A DNA stretch of 64,000 nt from Podospora bellae-mahoneyi (Eukaryota; Ascomycota; Sordariomycetes; Sordariales; Podosporaceae), in assembly GCF_035222275.1 (NCBI RefSeq), contig NC_085883.1, positions 2,480,001 to 2,544,000 on the forward strand, read 5' to 3'. This document shows, one piece after another, positions 1 to 15,440 of this stretch. The notes below the pieces were generated by a model that worked only from the letters and a program-made list of their open reading frames with translations, was not told the origin of the DNA and ran no database searches. Numbering within the stretch: position 1 is the first letter of the stretch; each line of letters opens with the position of its first letter. The position numbers were made by a program, and so were the translations under genes.

Positions 1-385
1 CAGTCTCGTTCATGGTTGAGACAAATTCCGGGTCCCAGTCCTCGTCGTTGAGGAAGACGATGGGGTAGTGGAACCAGCGGTTGAAGTGTTTTTCTATCGA
101 GATTACGGTGCGAAGGGCTTTTTCGACTTCGTGGTTGCGGGCGAGCATTACTATTGCTGCGGCTTCGCGGGGCGCCGAGGGGGAGAGGTCGGGTTCTTGG
201 CATGAGGTGTAAAAGGGGACGTCGAGGTCGCGGGCGGGGTGGTGGATGGTGTAGTAGGAGTTGTGGAGGTAGACTTCGGTGAGGAGGGCGAGGAGGAGGA
301 GGGTGAGGGGGATGCGGTAGGGGTGGAGGCGGGTTAGGAGGGTGCGGAGGGGGCCACGGGGGCGTGTTAATGGGGGGAAGAGCAT
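1..385 (-). CDS. Kre2/Ktr-family alpha-1,2-mannosyltransferase (GT15), N-terminal part
   Basis: The reading frame starts at the ATG complementary to 385-383 and runs open to the window edge, giving the first 128 residues. Residues 25-40 are a hydrophobic run rich in Leu (TLLLLALLTEVYL) after a short basic tail, as expected for a type II Golgi signal anchor. From residue about 80 the protein reads AAAIVMLARNHEVEKALRTV, then HFNRWFHYPIVFLNDEDW, which is the conserved opening of the GT15 catalytic domain of Kre2, Ktr and Mnt1 proteins. These enzymes move mannose from GDP-mannose to N- and O-linked glycans in the Golgi lumen. The catalytic residues lie beyond the edge, so the paralogue cannot be named. 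It is transcribed divergently from the GT69 gene at 1492. Confidence 0.88.
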   Translation of the reverse strand, partial: MLFPPLTRPRGPLRTLLTRLHPYRIPLTLLLLALLTEVYLHNSYYTIHHPARDLDVPFYTSCQEPDLSPSAPREAAAIVMLARNHEVEKALRTVISIEKHFNRWFHYPIVFLNDEDWDPEFVSTMNET

Positions 386-1491
386 TTCGATGGGTCAGGA
401 GGTTGGGATTTGAGGATTTTTGGGGGGGGGATTTTTTTTTTCCTGGTTTTGTTGTGAGGGAACTGTCGTCGTTGTAGTTGTCGTCGTCGTCGTCGTCGGG
501 AGGAGTGGTATATAATCGTAATTGGCGGTCACCCGGTAGCGAAGGGGTATATATCGATCTGCCGAGAACTGGCGGAGAATGACGGAGAGAGGGAACGACA
601 AGACAGAAAAAAAGACTGAGGACCAGCTCTGGAAAGCTATCGCGAGATGCTCATCTGGCGCTCCATGGCCGCGCGCCTTTGTGATTGCTCAACTGGAAAA
701 GAAAACAAATGTTGTACCTGGTCCCCGTCGTTTACCCTCTGGAGCCACTTCATAATTTACCCATCTAGCATAGGCCAATCCAGACCAGCCACAAGGGTCC
801 ATCCAAAGCTTCTGTGGCCCGTGCTTCCGCATGAGCTTAGCATTCTCTCGGCTAGTTCCAGAAGGGAATAGCGCTGTCTCTCCCCGACAAGGGGATCCGG
901 TGCTGCAAACTGTTGGATGTTTCGGCTGATGCCAAGACACCGGCCAAGGAAGAGAGTGGCGTACCCGGCGGCAGTGCAAGGAAAATGCTCCAATTGCCAA
1001 ATGTTGAAAAGAAGAGAGTGCCGGTTTTCCAGATGTTGGTTCTTTGTGGAGAAACAACGGCTACGCGTCCTGCCCAACGTGTAACCACAACTGGGGGGAT
1101 GATCGGATGTCGGAAAGTGATGCCAATTCTTCTCACGAGATCCTCCACTGGGCAGGCCTGGCTGGGTGGTGGTGGCCAAGCGGTGTGATGCGCCCAAGTT
1201 ACTATATAGTCCATCTCGTCCGCCTTGTGCTCCCCTCACCTTCAAAACCGACTCAGCTGGCGATCAATTGGACAAGGCTGTCCCCCGTTGTACAGCCGCC
1301 GAAAAAGGACCCGTTCCCTTTTCCACCGCCGCATTTCCTCTTTCTCCCTTACCTCGACTCGATTCTATAAGAGTCTCTATTTTTTGTTCTGTAAATATTT
1401 TTGGCCCCCTCCCCCTCGTCCCCCCGCCTCCCATGTCCAACGACATGCCCTCGTTACTCTCCCTCACCCAGTAGACACAAAAGCAAAAAAA
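386..1491. promoter_or_regulatory. Divergent intergenic region between two mannosyltransferase genes
   Basis: About 1.1 kb separates the two start codons, and I found no supported gene in it. The GT15 side has poly-G/poly-T runs at 420-442 and a GTC-rich microsatellite at about 465-498. The GT69 side has a pyrimidine-rich stretch at 1300-1470 typical of a fungal 5' leader. Both promoters must lie here; no specific factor site is identified. Confidence 0.5.
465..498. repeat. GTC/GTT trinucleotide microsatellite
   Basis: Near-perfect GTC repeat broken by GTT and GTA units, in the likely 5' leader or promoter of the GT15 gene. It is not in a supported coding frame. Confidence 0.7.
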
Positions 1492-3279
1492 ATGAAAGAC
1501 CCCATCAACTACGACCACTGTCTCTACGACACCGACTCAGACGACCATGAAACCCACGAATTCCTCCGCCGCTCCAGCTGGGACGACCACCACCGCAACC
1601 TAACCCACCTCCACACCAAATACATCACCCCCACCAAACCCTACCTCCTCAAAGCCCAACGCTTCCTCTCCCGCCTCCGCCTCCTCCGCCGAACAGCCTG
1701 GCGCGCGACCCCCCGACCCCTCATCCTCCTCCTCAAATCCCTCCTCCTCTTCCTCACCTCGATCCTCATCCTCACCCCCATCTTTCTGCCGTCCTACAAC
1801 AACCCCCCAATACACTACTCCCAAACCCTCCACGCCTGCCGCGGCACCTCCCCCCGCGAAGGCTGCGCAAACCTCTTCAACGAGCAAGTCTTCATCGCCA
1901 CAATCCTGTACGACAAAAACGGCAAGCTCGCCTCAGGCCCCTTCTCCGACCGCCTCCTCCGCCTCATCCGCATCCTCGGCCCCGACAACGTGTTCCTGTC
2001 AATCTACGAAAACGACTCCGGCCCAAAGGGCAAAGCCGCGCTCGAGGAGCTCAAATCCCGGGTACCCTGCAAACACGCCGTCACATCCGACGACCACGTT
2101 TCCCTGGATAACTTCCCCACCGTCCTCCTCCCCGACGGCACACCCCGAGTAAAGCGGGTCGCCTACCTAGCCGAACTTCGAAACCGGGCCCTGAGACCGC
2201 TGGATCAGAGGACAAAGGAGGATAGGATCAACGGGGTCAGAAAGTTTGACAAGGTTCTGTTTTTGAACGACATCGTTTTTGACCCCATTGACGCGGCGAA
2301 TTTGCTGTTCGGGACGAATGTAGACAAACAAACTGGGCGGGCGGCCTATGTCGCCGCGTGCGCGATGGATTTCTGGTTCGGACATAGAATGTACGACATC
2401 TACGCCATGCGCGACGCGGACGGGTACGCGAGCTACCAGGCCATCTATCCCTTTTTTGGGGAGAGGGGGAGGGGGCTGTCCCGGAAGGATGTTCTCGAGA
2501 GTAAGGATGCGGTGCGAGTGAAGAGTTGCTGGGGGGGCATGATGGCTATGCAGGGGAGGTATGTTCAGAATGTGGAGGAGGAAAAACCAAGAGGAAAAGC
2601 GTGGGAGGAGGGGGTGGTGGCGGGACATGCGATTGATCCGGGGAATCATACCCGTGCTGATGCTGATGCTGATGCTGCTGTGACCGGACCGGTGAGGTTC
2701 AGGCATGAGCCCGGGGCGTATTATGATGCGTGTGAGTGTTGTTTGTTTTCGGCAGATTTGACCGAGGCGGCGAAGAGGCAGGGGGATTTACCGGCTGGGG
2801 CGATGAAGGGGAGTGAGAGCGGGATTTATGTCAATCCTTATATTCGTGTGGCGTATGAGGAGGGGGTGTTTAAGATGATTCATGTCGTGAGGGTGTGGGA
2901 GAAGCTGATCAGGATCATTTATGACCTTCAGACCAGGCTGTTTGAGCCGGTGGCGCAGAACCCTTGGAGGACGGTGCAGCCAGGGGAGACCTTCGAGGAG
3001 GAGATTTGGAACGGAAAGGACTGGGAGGTTGTTACTCGCATTGGGAGGCCGGGGTTGTTTTGCGGTGTGAGAGAGATGCAAGTCCTGCGCGTTGGGGGGA
3101 AGAGGGCGGGGAAGAGTGGGAATAACTGGGCGAATACAAGAATGCCGCCGGGGCAGAGGATGGAGTTTGCGACGTGGTGGGGGGAGATCTTGCCTGAGAG
3201 CTGGAGAAAGGATTATGAGGATACCCCTGAGGAGGAAAAAGACGAGTTTTTTTACAAGTTGTATTCTTGGGATAAATGA
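1492..3279 (+). CDS. CAP59/CMT1-like alpha-1,3-mannosyltransferase family protein (GT69)
   Basis: Single exon, 595 residues. I chose ATG 1492 because it follows an A-rich context and begins the acidic cytosolic tail MKDPINYDHCLYDTDSDD; the frame is open further upstream but that part reads as low-complexity leader. A hydrophobic segment at about residues 79-103 (LILLLKSLLLFLTSILILTP) is a type II signal anchor. The lumenal domain has FIATILYDKNGKL, VFLSIYENDSGPK, KRVAYLAELRN, then KVLFLNDIVFDP followed by AYVAACAMDFW. The acidic LND pocket is the sort used to hold metal and nucleotide sugar. The family is known from Cryptococcus capsule proteins Cap59, Cap60 and Cmt1; in filamentous ascomycetes its acceptor is mostly unknown. 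Specific linkage is therefore inference. Confidence 0.85.
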   Translation: MKDPINYDHCLYDTDSDDHETHEFLRRSSWDDHHRNLTHLHTKYITPTKPYLLKAQRFLSRLRLLRRTAWRATPRPLILLLKSLLLFLTSILILTPIFLPSYNNPPIHYSQTLHACRGTSPREGCANLFNEQVFIATILYDKNGKLASGPFSDRLLRLIRILGPDNVFLSIYENDSGPKGKAALEELKSRVPCKHAVTSDDHVSLDNFPTVLLPDGTPRVKRVAYLAELRNRALRPLDQRTKEDRINGVRKFDKVLFLNDIVFDPIDAANLLFGTNVDKQTGRAAYVAACAMDFWFGHRMYDIYAMRDADGYASYQAIYPFFGERGRGLSRKDVLESKDAVRVKSCWGGMMAMQGRYVQNVEEEKPRGKAWEEGVVAGHAIDPGNHTRADADADAAVTGPVRFRHEPGAYYDACECCLFSADLTEAAKRQGDLPAGAMKGSESGIYVNPYIRVAYEEGVFKMIHVVRVWEKLIRIIYDLQTRLFEPVAQNPWRTVQPGETFEEEIWNGKDWEVVTRIGRPGLFCGVREMQVLRVGGKRAGKSGNNWANTRMPPGQRMEFATWWGEILPESWRKDYEDTPEEEKDEFFYKLYSWDK

Positions 3280-4080
3280 TAGGGTGGCACACACGTGTAC
3301 ATACATACACGTGGCCGGTCACCCGCCGTGATGGGATTGATTGTGTGCAAGATCACACGAGAGCAACAGCATTTTTGGATATATATACACGGAGAGGGAA
3401 GTAACATTGGACGAATAACTTGCATCTTATAGAGTACTATAGTTCATATGCCTTAGGTACATCACAGCATACAGCGGAGGATAGTGGGGGATTAACGACT
3501 TTATGTCGCTGGATATCTTGTTGGTTTGGTTTTTGGATGGTAGATAACAGTAATGAGAAACCACTTCTAGGTTGAAGATGTGTTACCTTGCGGCGGGAAT
3601 CTAGTAAAGCGTGATATGGAACAAAAGTCCCTTGGTGACCTCAACACAGAGCTTATCATGGAGCACAGCTCCTTACCTACAATTCATCTTCTATATTTTA
3701 ATCGAGCCTTCTACTCCCTTCGATCATGTATATATATATCCCCTTAGCTGACATCCATCTGCACGCTACTGTCTCCTACATGTCTAGTTTCCTGCACTTG
3801 ATATCCCTTCAATCTACTCTTCTCCCCCCCCCCCACAAACGTCATTCTTGGCATCAATCTGGGGAACCCCTGTTGCAGATCGGGCCGGGCCTTGGCGTGC
3901 AGCTGCCATCCCATCTCCAATGTTCGACTTATCTTTCATCCCCGCTCACGTCATTCATCAGATCAGACTCCCAAAATACTGCAATTGAGATGTTATATTT
4001 CATTGCATCTCACCATTGCTACTCACTCTTTTTACTGCTAAATGCGGAAAACTTCCCTCATGATGACAACGACTCAGTGT
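3280..4080. other. Intergenic, convergent 3' ends
   Basis: About 800 bases between the convergent stop codons of the GT69 and GH74 genes. It holds AT-rich 3' untranslated-type sequence and a poly-C run near 3820. I see no gene here. Confidence 0.6.
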
Positions 4081-6944
4081 TTACAAGCACTGAAAGTACC
4101 AATCATTAAGCTTCTGGCACGTCCATGGGGCCTCGCACTCCTTCGGTCCAGTCCAGTTGATCCCGCCGCACTGTCCCCACCTCTTCGCACGCTCAGTCGG
4201 TTGAGTGATGGGCGCCGAGCTGGTGGTGGTGAATCTGGTGGAAGTGCTGGTGGTGCTGATTCTGGTCGAGGTGGAAGACGTGCTGGCAGTGGTAACCCTC
4301 GAAGAGGTAGAGACAGTCGTAGGCCTGACACTAGTAACCAACGTCGTGCTTGTAGTGGCGGGGATCACCACGGACGAAGTCGTCGGCACAGCACTCGTCG
4401 TCGTAGTAGCATCACACCACTCCTCCTCATCATCGTCGCTATCCTCCCCACCTCCGTTACCCGGGTCACCACCCTCCACAACCCCCTTTGCAAACATCAC
4501 ACCCCTCCCATTGGTACCCACATAAACCTGCCCCTCCACACTGGCACTTCCCACAACCCTATTCGCACTGATAGCCCCAAATCCTTGCAGCCCCTGGATA
4601 TCAACCCACGACTCTCCATTATCTGAGCTGGCATACAACCTCGGTCCATTCAAGCCGTAGCCGAAAGCATAAATATTCCACTTCGACCCTCCCTCACCGA
4701 GACCGAAGGCGAACTGCTCCGTGTTGGTGATGCTGCCCTCTCCAACCTGGGCGTAGTTGAGGCCGTAGTCAGTGCTGCGGAGGAGACCGATGTTGGTGGA
4801 AACCCAGACTTCACCAGCAACGACGGGGTGGGCGACCATATCCTTGATGGCCACGACAGTCATGGATGTGGTGCTGCTTCTGGGGTCGACGGCAACTGTC
4901 AAGAACGTGGCGCCGCCGTCCAAGCTGCGGTAGAGGGTCCCTTCGAAGCCGGCGTAGAAGATGGAGTTATTCCGCTTGTCGGCTGCGATGACGGCGCCCG
5001 AGGGGAGGGAGTCGACGGGCGTGAAGACGCCCTCGGCCGAGTCAGCCGAGGGGACGACAGAGCCGGGGTTGTAGGTGGTTGCGGTGGAGGTGTGGAAGCG
5101 GAGGACGCCGGCGTTTCCAGAGGACCAGAGGACGGTGGAGGCATCGGCCGAGTAGGCGAGGGTGCCGCTGTGGTCGGTGTTGCTGGCGCCGTAGTGGGGG
5201 GACCAGGTGAGGCCGCCGTCGGTGGAGATGGCGATCTGGGGAGAGCCAGGGGAGTTGCCCACGCGGACGACTTGGTTGGGCTTGTTGCCGGCGTAGTCTG
5301 CTTACTTGTTAGTGAAGCTCCTGTATGGATGGTCTCTGCCACTTACCAACGTCAGTGGCACTGGTCCACATGGGGTTCATCCAGGGGGTTTGAGGAGAAG
5401 TCAAGAGATCGGCGGCCTCCTTAAAGGTAAAACCGTTGTTGTCACCAACAGCGGCAAGAAGCTCGGAACCGCCGGGGGCAGATGCAAGGCCAAGGACAGC
5501 CATCTCCTCGATACCGGCAGCAAGAGAGTGGATGGTGATGTTGCGGGTGGTATCCCACTTGGTCAAATCGTGGCCACCGAAAAGGGTCAAACCAGTGCCG
5601 TACAGCCAGTGGTCGCTGTCATGGGGGTTGATCTCGAGGGCCTCAATCATCCATCCCAGGCGCTTGCTGTCCTGAGAGAGAAAGCCGGTGTTGATCCAGG
5701 GTGCTTTATCAGTCTGGAGGATTATTAGTCCGAGGCCAATGGGTTTAAAAAAAGACGCATAAGCTCACATGAATGCTATAGTACAGGTTCATGTCGGGAT
5801 ACCCAGCCCACTCCCAGAGAGGAGACCAGGTCTCACCAGAGTCGGTAGAACGGAAAAGTTGGGCGTCCGGCCACCAGGAGTTCAAGCTAGCCACGACAAG
5901 CGTGCCGGGCTTCTTCATGTCAAGACCCAAGCCGCCAAAGCCGTAGAAGAGATCACCGCCAGAGACGGGGGTGATGTCCTTCCAGGTGCCAGTGGTGAGG
6001 TCGTAGCGGTGCACACCGCCAGAAGTACCATCATACGGACCAGCTCCGTCGCTGTAAGTGAAGTATAAAGCCTTCTCGGTTGGCTGAAGCTTGCACTTGT
6101 GAGGGAAGTACTTCGTAGGCTGGCCGGCGACTGGGGCCCAGGTGGCACCAGCATCGTCGGAAACATAGACGGAAGCAGTGGTGTTGTCAGCAGTACCGAC
6201 GAAGATGCGCGAGGTGGCGCCATTTCTGACGCTCGAGGTCGAATCGAAGGTGACAAAGGTGAGACCGATCCTGTCTCCGTTATAACCATAGAGGTCGCTG
6301 GGGTCCACGATGTAGGATCCCGCATTGGTGAAAGAGGTCACCTTGGAGAAGGTGGCACCACCGTCGGTACTCTTCCACAGACCATTTCCACTGCGAGCAC
6401 CAAAGTAGATGATGTTGGAGTTGGCGGGATCGACAGCCAACCTCTCGCCCATACCACGGCCAGGCATGTTGCCGCCCACCTTGAAAGGCAGGTCGGTGGA
6501 CACCCACGTGGCTCCCTTGTCGTCACTGCGGATGATGGCGCCTGGGTTGGGATCCCAGTTTGTGGTGTACATGCCCACCGCCGCATAGACTCTGTTTGGC
6601 TCCTGAGGGTCCAGGGCGACAGCATCGATGCCCCAATGGCCCCTATCTCACGAGATGTCAGATATTTCCGACTCTAAAAACACTCGGTCCCGGAAGACAA
6701 CCTACCATCTTTCATCAGTGCCAAGGCTATCGGTGATGGGAGTCCAGGAGTCGTCAGGGTTCAGCCTGTAAAGACCACCAATGTCGGTCCTGGCATAAGC
6801 CACCCCAGGGGTAGTCGGGTGAAAGACGATGCCGGGGACGAAGCCACCACCGCCACCAATGTTGACATTCTTCCACGAGAACTCGGCGGCAGCAGGAGCA
6901 GCCACAGCAGCCACAAGCAGGTGGACGAGCGACGAGACCTTCAT
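4081..6944 (-). CDS. Secreted GH74 xyloglucanase with C-terminal CBM1
   Basis: Four exons: 6944-6706, 6642-5769, 5713-5347 and 5297-4081, with introns of 63, 55 and 49 nt; the joined frame gives 898 residues. The start is followed by a signal peptide ([20 protein letters not shown]). Repeated propeller motifs such as [27 protein letters not shown] and RSTDSGETW mark the two seven-bladed propellers of GH74. Asp54 in [11 protein letters not shown] and Asp462 in AVGDNNGF fit the catalytic base and acid by spacing with characterised family members. After about residue 780 comes a Ser/Thr linker, and the last 36 residues are a fungal cellulose-binding CBM1 ([14 protein letters not shown] through WYFQCL). 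Role: hydrolysis of beta-1,4-glucan in xyloglucan outside the cell. Endo versus reducing-end-specific mode cannot be told here. It diverges from the GH2 gene. Confidence 0.95.
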
Positions 6945-8047
6945 GGCCGCAGAGAGGACGTCGGTTGAAGAAGTGTTGCAGGCGCGCACCGAGCAGAGCC
7001 CCAAGCACGTCAACAGAGGCGGGATGCATGGCAGTTAATATATCAACACTTTCTTGCCCTCCATCCGAGGGATATGGGGCCACTTGGCGGTCCATCGAGG
7101 ACCATCCGAGGGCTCTGGCCGTCTTCCCGTCGACATTCCGACAGGACGTACCACTTGGTGCAAATTGAAGCTGTGGTCCAGGACCATGGTTTGTGGTGGA
7201 GAGGCCAAAAATATCAACCAACCCCAGCTAGTCCCGCTCGCCAGTCAAGATCGAACCTGGAAATGGACGTTGTCGTCTACCACTCCCGAGTTGCCGTCGA
7301 TACGACGCTGCTTTAGGCGCACCAGGAGCATCTCCCTCCGTGTTTCTAGGGTGCCCTGGTGCAGCGGCGAGAATCTGCGGTACAACGGTGGCGGACGGTG
7401 CCTGATCGAGATCATCTGGCCGAGAGACGGTGAGCGGACAAAGCAGCTGGATCTAGATCCGGGGGAGCGTGAAATAAGAGAGGTCTGGTGTTGCAAAATG
7501 TACGGTTTTCGACAACACATGCGATGGATGGGAGGCAATATCGGCGAGCAGTTTGTATGAAACAGATCGAAATATCAAGCCGCAGTACACATGTAAAATA
7601 GGCCCAGAAATCAAGGACACTTTGAGATGACAGAGTACATCTAAGATGAAGGAAGTTTGCGATTGGTGGTGATGATGGTTGAATGAGGGAGAAACGCACA
7701 ACCCTAACCCGCAGGCCATGGCCGCCAAGACTGTGGTTCACATGAAGCATCCCCCGCATTTGCTGCTTCCCCAGATTGATCAAGGTGTGGGGCAATGGTT
7801 GCAGGTGCCAGGTGACCTGAATCGTGCTTCCTTCCTCGGACAAACCCGTTGGAGGACAACAGCTTCTTCCAGTGATAAGCTCGAGATGTGACCTCCGTTC
7901 CCCTCTGTCGTCATTCAACTGAGTCCTTTGCCATCGTCTCTTTGCTCTCCTTTTGCATGACTCCATAAGATACTCAACGTCCACTGTTCCTTGGCTTCCA
8001 TCCCCCACATCGAATGCCCGGTGCATCTTGACGAGGCAATTGCTCCG
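6945..8047. promoter_or_regulatory. Divergent promoter region of GH74 and GH2 genes
   Basis: About 1.1 kb without a supported gene; open frames here are short and on several strands. A palindromic CGG-N6-CCG triplet pair sits at 7837-7848, a form that some Zn2Cys6 regulators bind. I noticed no GGCTAA xylanase-regulator site by eye. Shared control of the two genes is possible but not shown. Confidence 0.45.
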
Positions 8048-11341
<3,294 letters not shown>

Positions 11342-12107
11342 GGTGGTTGGAGGGATATGTGCTGGTGAAGGGTGGTTATCTTTAGTGTCTATGGTTCAAG
11401 ATGAAAGGGGGGCGAAGGTATTTGATTGGGGAGATGTTGATTTATTCCTTGTTTAGTCTTATCAAAGTCCTTTAGGTACATGTGTGTCGAAATGTCTGTC
11501 TAGGTCAGCCTTTGATCCAATCTATGGAGCCCTTGCCCCAATGTTGTTCACCATCATGGCCAGCACCCATCGACCGCTCACCTGCGTCGCTTGTTATCGC
11601 CATTCTTTTTACTTGCCTTTCGCCGTGATGGGTGTTATTATGGGTAATCTCTCCAAGCTCGCTTCACGACCGGGACCCATTGGAAGCCAACTTCTCGACT
11701 GAAGCATCGAAGCATCATAGCATCATAGCATCATGGAACAATGATGGAGCTCAGTGGTGTGGAGATTAGAGGGAGGTTGTCGTCAGTCATCGGTGGCAAA
11801 ATGGATCAGCTGAGACACACGTAGCGACTCCAAGAACAAACGTGCTGCCCAACAGCAATCGTCGCGAAGGGATCAAAGGACAAGTCTGGACACAATTTCA
11901 ATTATGCATAGGCATTCTCACTTGCAATCGGGCCAAAAGGTAATAAACCAAAACATGATTTATTGCAACACAGCCTTCTTTTGAGGCAGGGATTGTGATG
12001 GTCATGTGCTTAGATGAACCCAAAAAAACCATTGGCTGCCATGTCGGTCAACCACCCATAACGCTGAACGCCTCATTCATATCCCAGATGCATAACCATA
12101 AACCCGC
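11342..12107. other. Intergenic between convergent GH2 and polyubiquitin genes
   Basis: About 770 bases of 3' flanking sequence. It contains the short tandem repeat at 11703-11735 and an AT-rich stretch near 11940-11970. I see no gene. Confidence 0.6.
11703..11735. repeat. Short tandem repeat, AGCATCATAG-type unit
   Basis: Four imperfect copies of a 9-base unit related to AGCATCATA lie head to tail. It is non-coding and too short to say more. Confidence 0.6.
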
Positions 12108-13193
<1,086 letters not shown>

Positions 13194-13237
13194 TTAGGAA
13201 AAAGGGAAAGATATGGAGGATGGGAGCGGGCGGAAGT

Positions 13238-13244
13238 TAAATAG
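13238..13244 (-). promoter_or_regulatory. Possible TATA box of polyubiquitin gene
   Basis: TATTTAA on the minus strand, about 150 nt upstream of the ATG and followed by a pyrimidine-rich leader. Position and sequence fit a strong promoter, but the transcription start is not known. Confidence 0.45.
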
Positions 13245-15180
13245 GTCGGTCGGTCGGTCAATGAGCAAACAGGATAGAGAGAGAGTAGGGCTGCCGGTTC
13301 AAAGCAGGCGGGCGCGGGGTGGCTGAGCTCATGTGTCAGACCGGGGCAGGAGCCACCTTCTGGCCCAGGCAGAGGCAGCGAAGTGCAGGGAAGGCGCCAG
13401 AACGGGCCAGTCAGAGCCAGTTCGGTGGTTTGTTGCTGTGGGGCGAACAAGGGGGGCAATCAGGTCCGTCTGATAACACCAGCCTCGCCGCGCAGCTCTT
13501 GCCACAACCGGAGTTGATGAATAAGCACTGGAAGTTCCAGCCGACTTTTGCGGACTTGTGCAGCAAATGAGTCCGTGATGGTCACGGTTTTCTGTTTCGC
13601 CTTTTGTTTGTCTCAATTCCACATGGTTGACGCCTTTGGGTCTTTGCCCTTCGTGACCAACACTCTTCGTCCTCAGTTTTGCCAAGCCCTTCCAACCTTG
13701 CTGCTGGGCCCTCCCCCGCATTTACCGATAAGACCAGGGGCCTTGTGACGTGGACGAGTTGGTACATCCAACTGGCATAGCATCATGACGACTGACCTGC
13801 AACAGAAGGACAAACAGATGCCTTTGAGAATTACTGCTGTTATAGCTATCGAACTGTCGAAATCAGCTATTCCTCCAGATTTTGAGTAAGTAGAATCATG
13901 TAAAGCCTCTTGAGGAATATCTGTAAACTTCCCATCACTGAATGTTGGTCAGCTGGGGCCGACCCCCGACCTTCCCGAAAAGCGGGGCAGGCGGTGAGCG
14001 TGCAACCCGGGCCTTGCCGTGCTTGGTGGCCAGATCACAAGAGGTTCGGCCCTCTGCCGGATCTGGAGAGATACAGTGCCCGTCATATCGAACATCGCCT
14101 ACTCCCTGCAGCTTTTTGCTTCACATGGTGCGGGCTATGAGCAGATGAGAAGGCTTTCGACTTCTTGTAAGTCGACACACAACCTCAGCCTTCTTATGCA
14201 TATCCACTGGCGATCGCCCGCCCTGCTCCACCAACTCCAACACAACAGCCGCTCCAACTCTTGACACAGAGAGGCTACCAGAACGCCCGACGTCTTGTGA
14301 AACTTTAAGGCATAGTCCAAGTGACAGTTGTAGTTTCCAGTACCCGAATTTCATGCCGAAAAGTCCTTCCCAAAAAACCTTCGAAAAATAGCATCATCAA
14401 CTTGCAATGAGAGAGCGAAATGTCACCATCATCAGTTGTCTCCAACGACGTCATCGGCCGGGACCCTCTTTCCGCTCCACCAGTGCCTCGACCCACAACG
14501 CCAGATCGACAGGGGTCAGCTAACAACACTTCCTTCGCCAACATGACCAAAAACGTCAAAGGAGCTGGCCACAAGGCTACATGAAACACTATTTTTACCA
14601 GACCTCCGAATAATTTATTACTCGAGACTAATTGTTTATGCCGGTAAACCAGATCTTGTTTCAAGAGCTTTCGGTGTTTCGACATGGTTTGCTGTGATAT
14701 ACCCTTCTCTCAACCAAACTGATGTTGACGACTTCAATGTAGTAACGTTTTGTAGAAAGCAAAGCCAGTTCCTAGTGATCCCGGTCACTTACTGCCTTTG
14801 GGCGGCTCTGTGGCCCAAGCCTCCTGCAGCCTTGACAAGACCGTTGCCGTAGTCCTCTCGGGGTAGCTACCAAAGTCAGGCTTAGGTCGCTTTTATCTCC
14901 GATACCCCAGATTTCAGAAGCCAGTCGCAACCATGATGATCACCAGATGTTCGGTAGATAACGGGCTAGGACAGCTACAAAATTGCTACACATCTATCAG
15001 CGCCCTGCTCCCACTAACCAGCTCTTGAGACAATCATCTCCGATTCAACCATGTTTGATAGCTTCCGTAGCGGCCAGTATTCGGCGTGCCATGCTGTTTC
15101 GGATCTTGAGTTCCGTTAGCATATTCTGAAGCCCTTGAGAATAAGGCAAGATGAAGACTCCCGAACAGCCTCAAAATCTC

Positions 15181-15186
15181 TATAAA
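15181..15186 (+). promoter_or_regulatory. Possible TATA box of secreted repeat-protein gene
   Basis: TATAAA lies 255 nt upstream of the ATG at 15441, followed by a CT-rich leader. A canonical TATA box is uncommon for housekeeping genes in these fungi and suggests an inducible gene. Confidence 0.45.
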
Positions 15187-15440
15187 GGGCATCCAGCACC
15201 CCCTTTCAAGTGGAAGATTTTCTCTCATCATCACAACATTCCTTCTCAACTCATCCACTTGCCGGTCAAGTGTCTTTCAATTCAGCATTCCTTCATCTTA
15301 ATTTCTCTTTGGGTTTCTGGCAAACCACTTCATCATCACGCACTCCTTCAAGCAAAAACAGTATCAGCACACTATCCATCTTCCGGTAACAGGTTACCCA
15401 GCCCACCATAACCAACACCTCCCTTATCCAACCCAACAAA

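Noticed and set aside
1225-1491. Upstream extension of the GT69 frame by 89 codons
   Set aside because: The sequence is low-complexity leader and would precede the normal cytosolic tail of a type II anchor protein; ATG 1492 fits the family better.
7235-7320. Minus-strand GGTTCGATC word like a tRNA T-loop
   Set aside because: The T-stem has a mismatch and no matching acceptor strand or D-arm lies at the required distance.
14305-14685. 126-codon minus-strand frame
   Set aside because: No conserved motif, no convincing promoter or splice context, and composition like the surrounding non-coding DNA.
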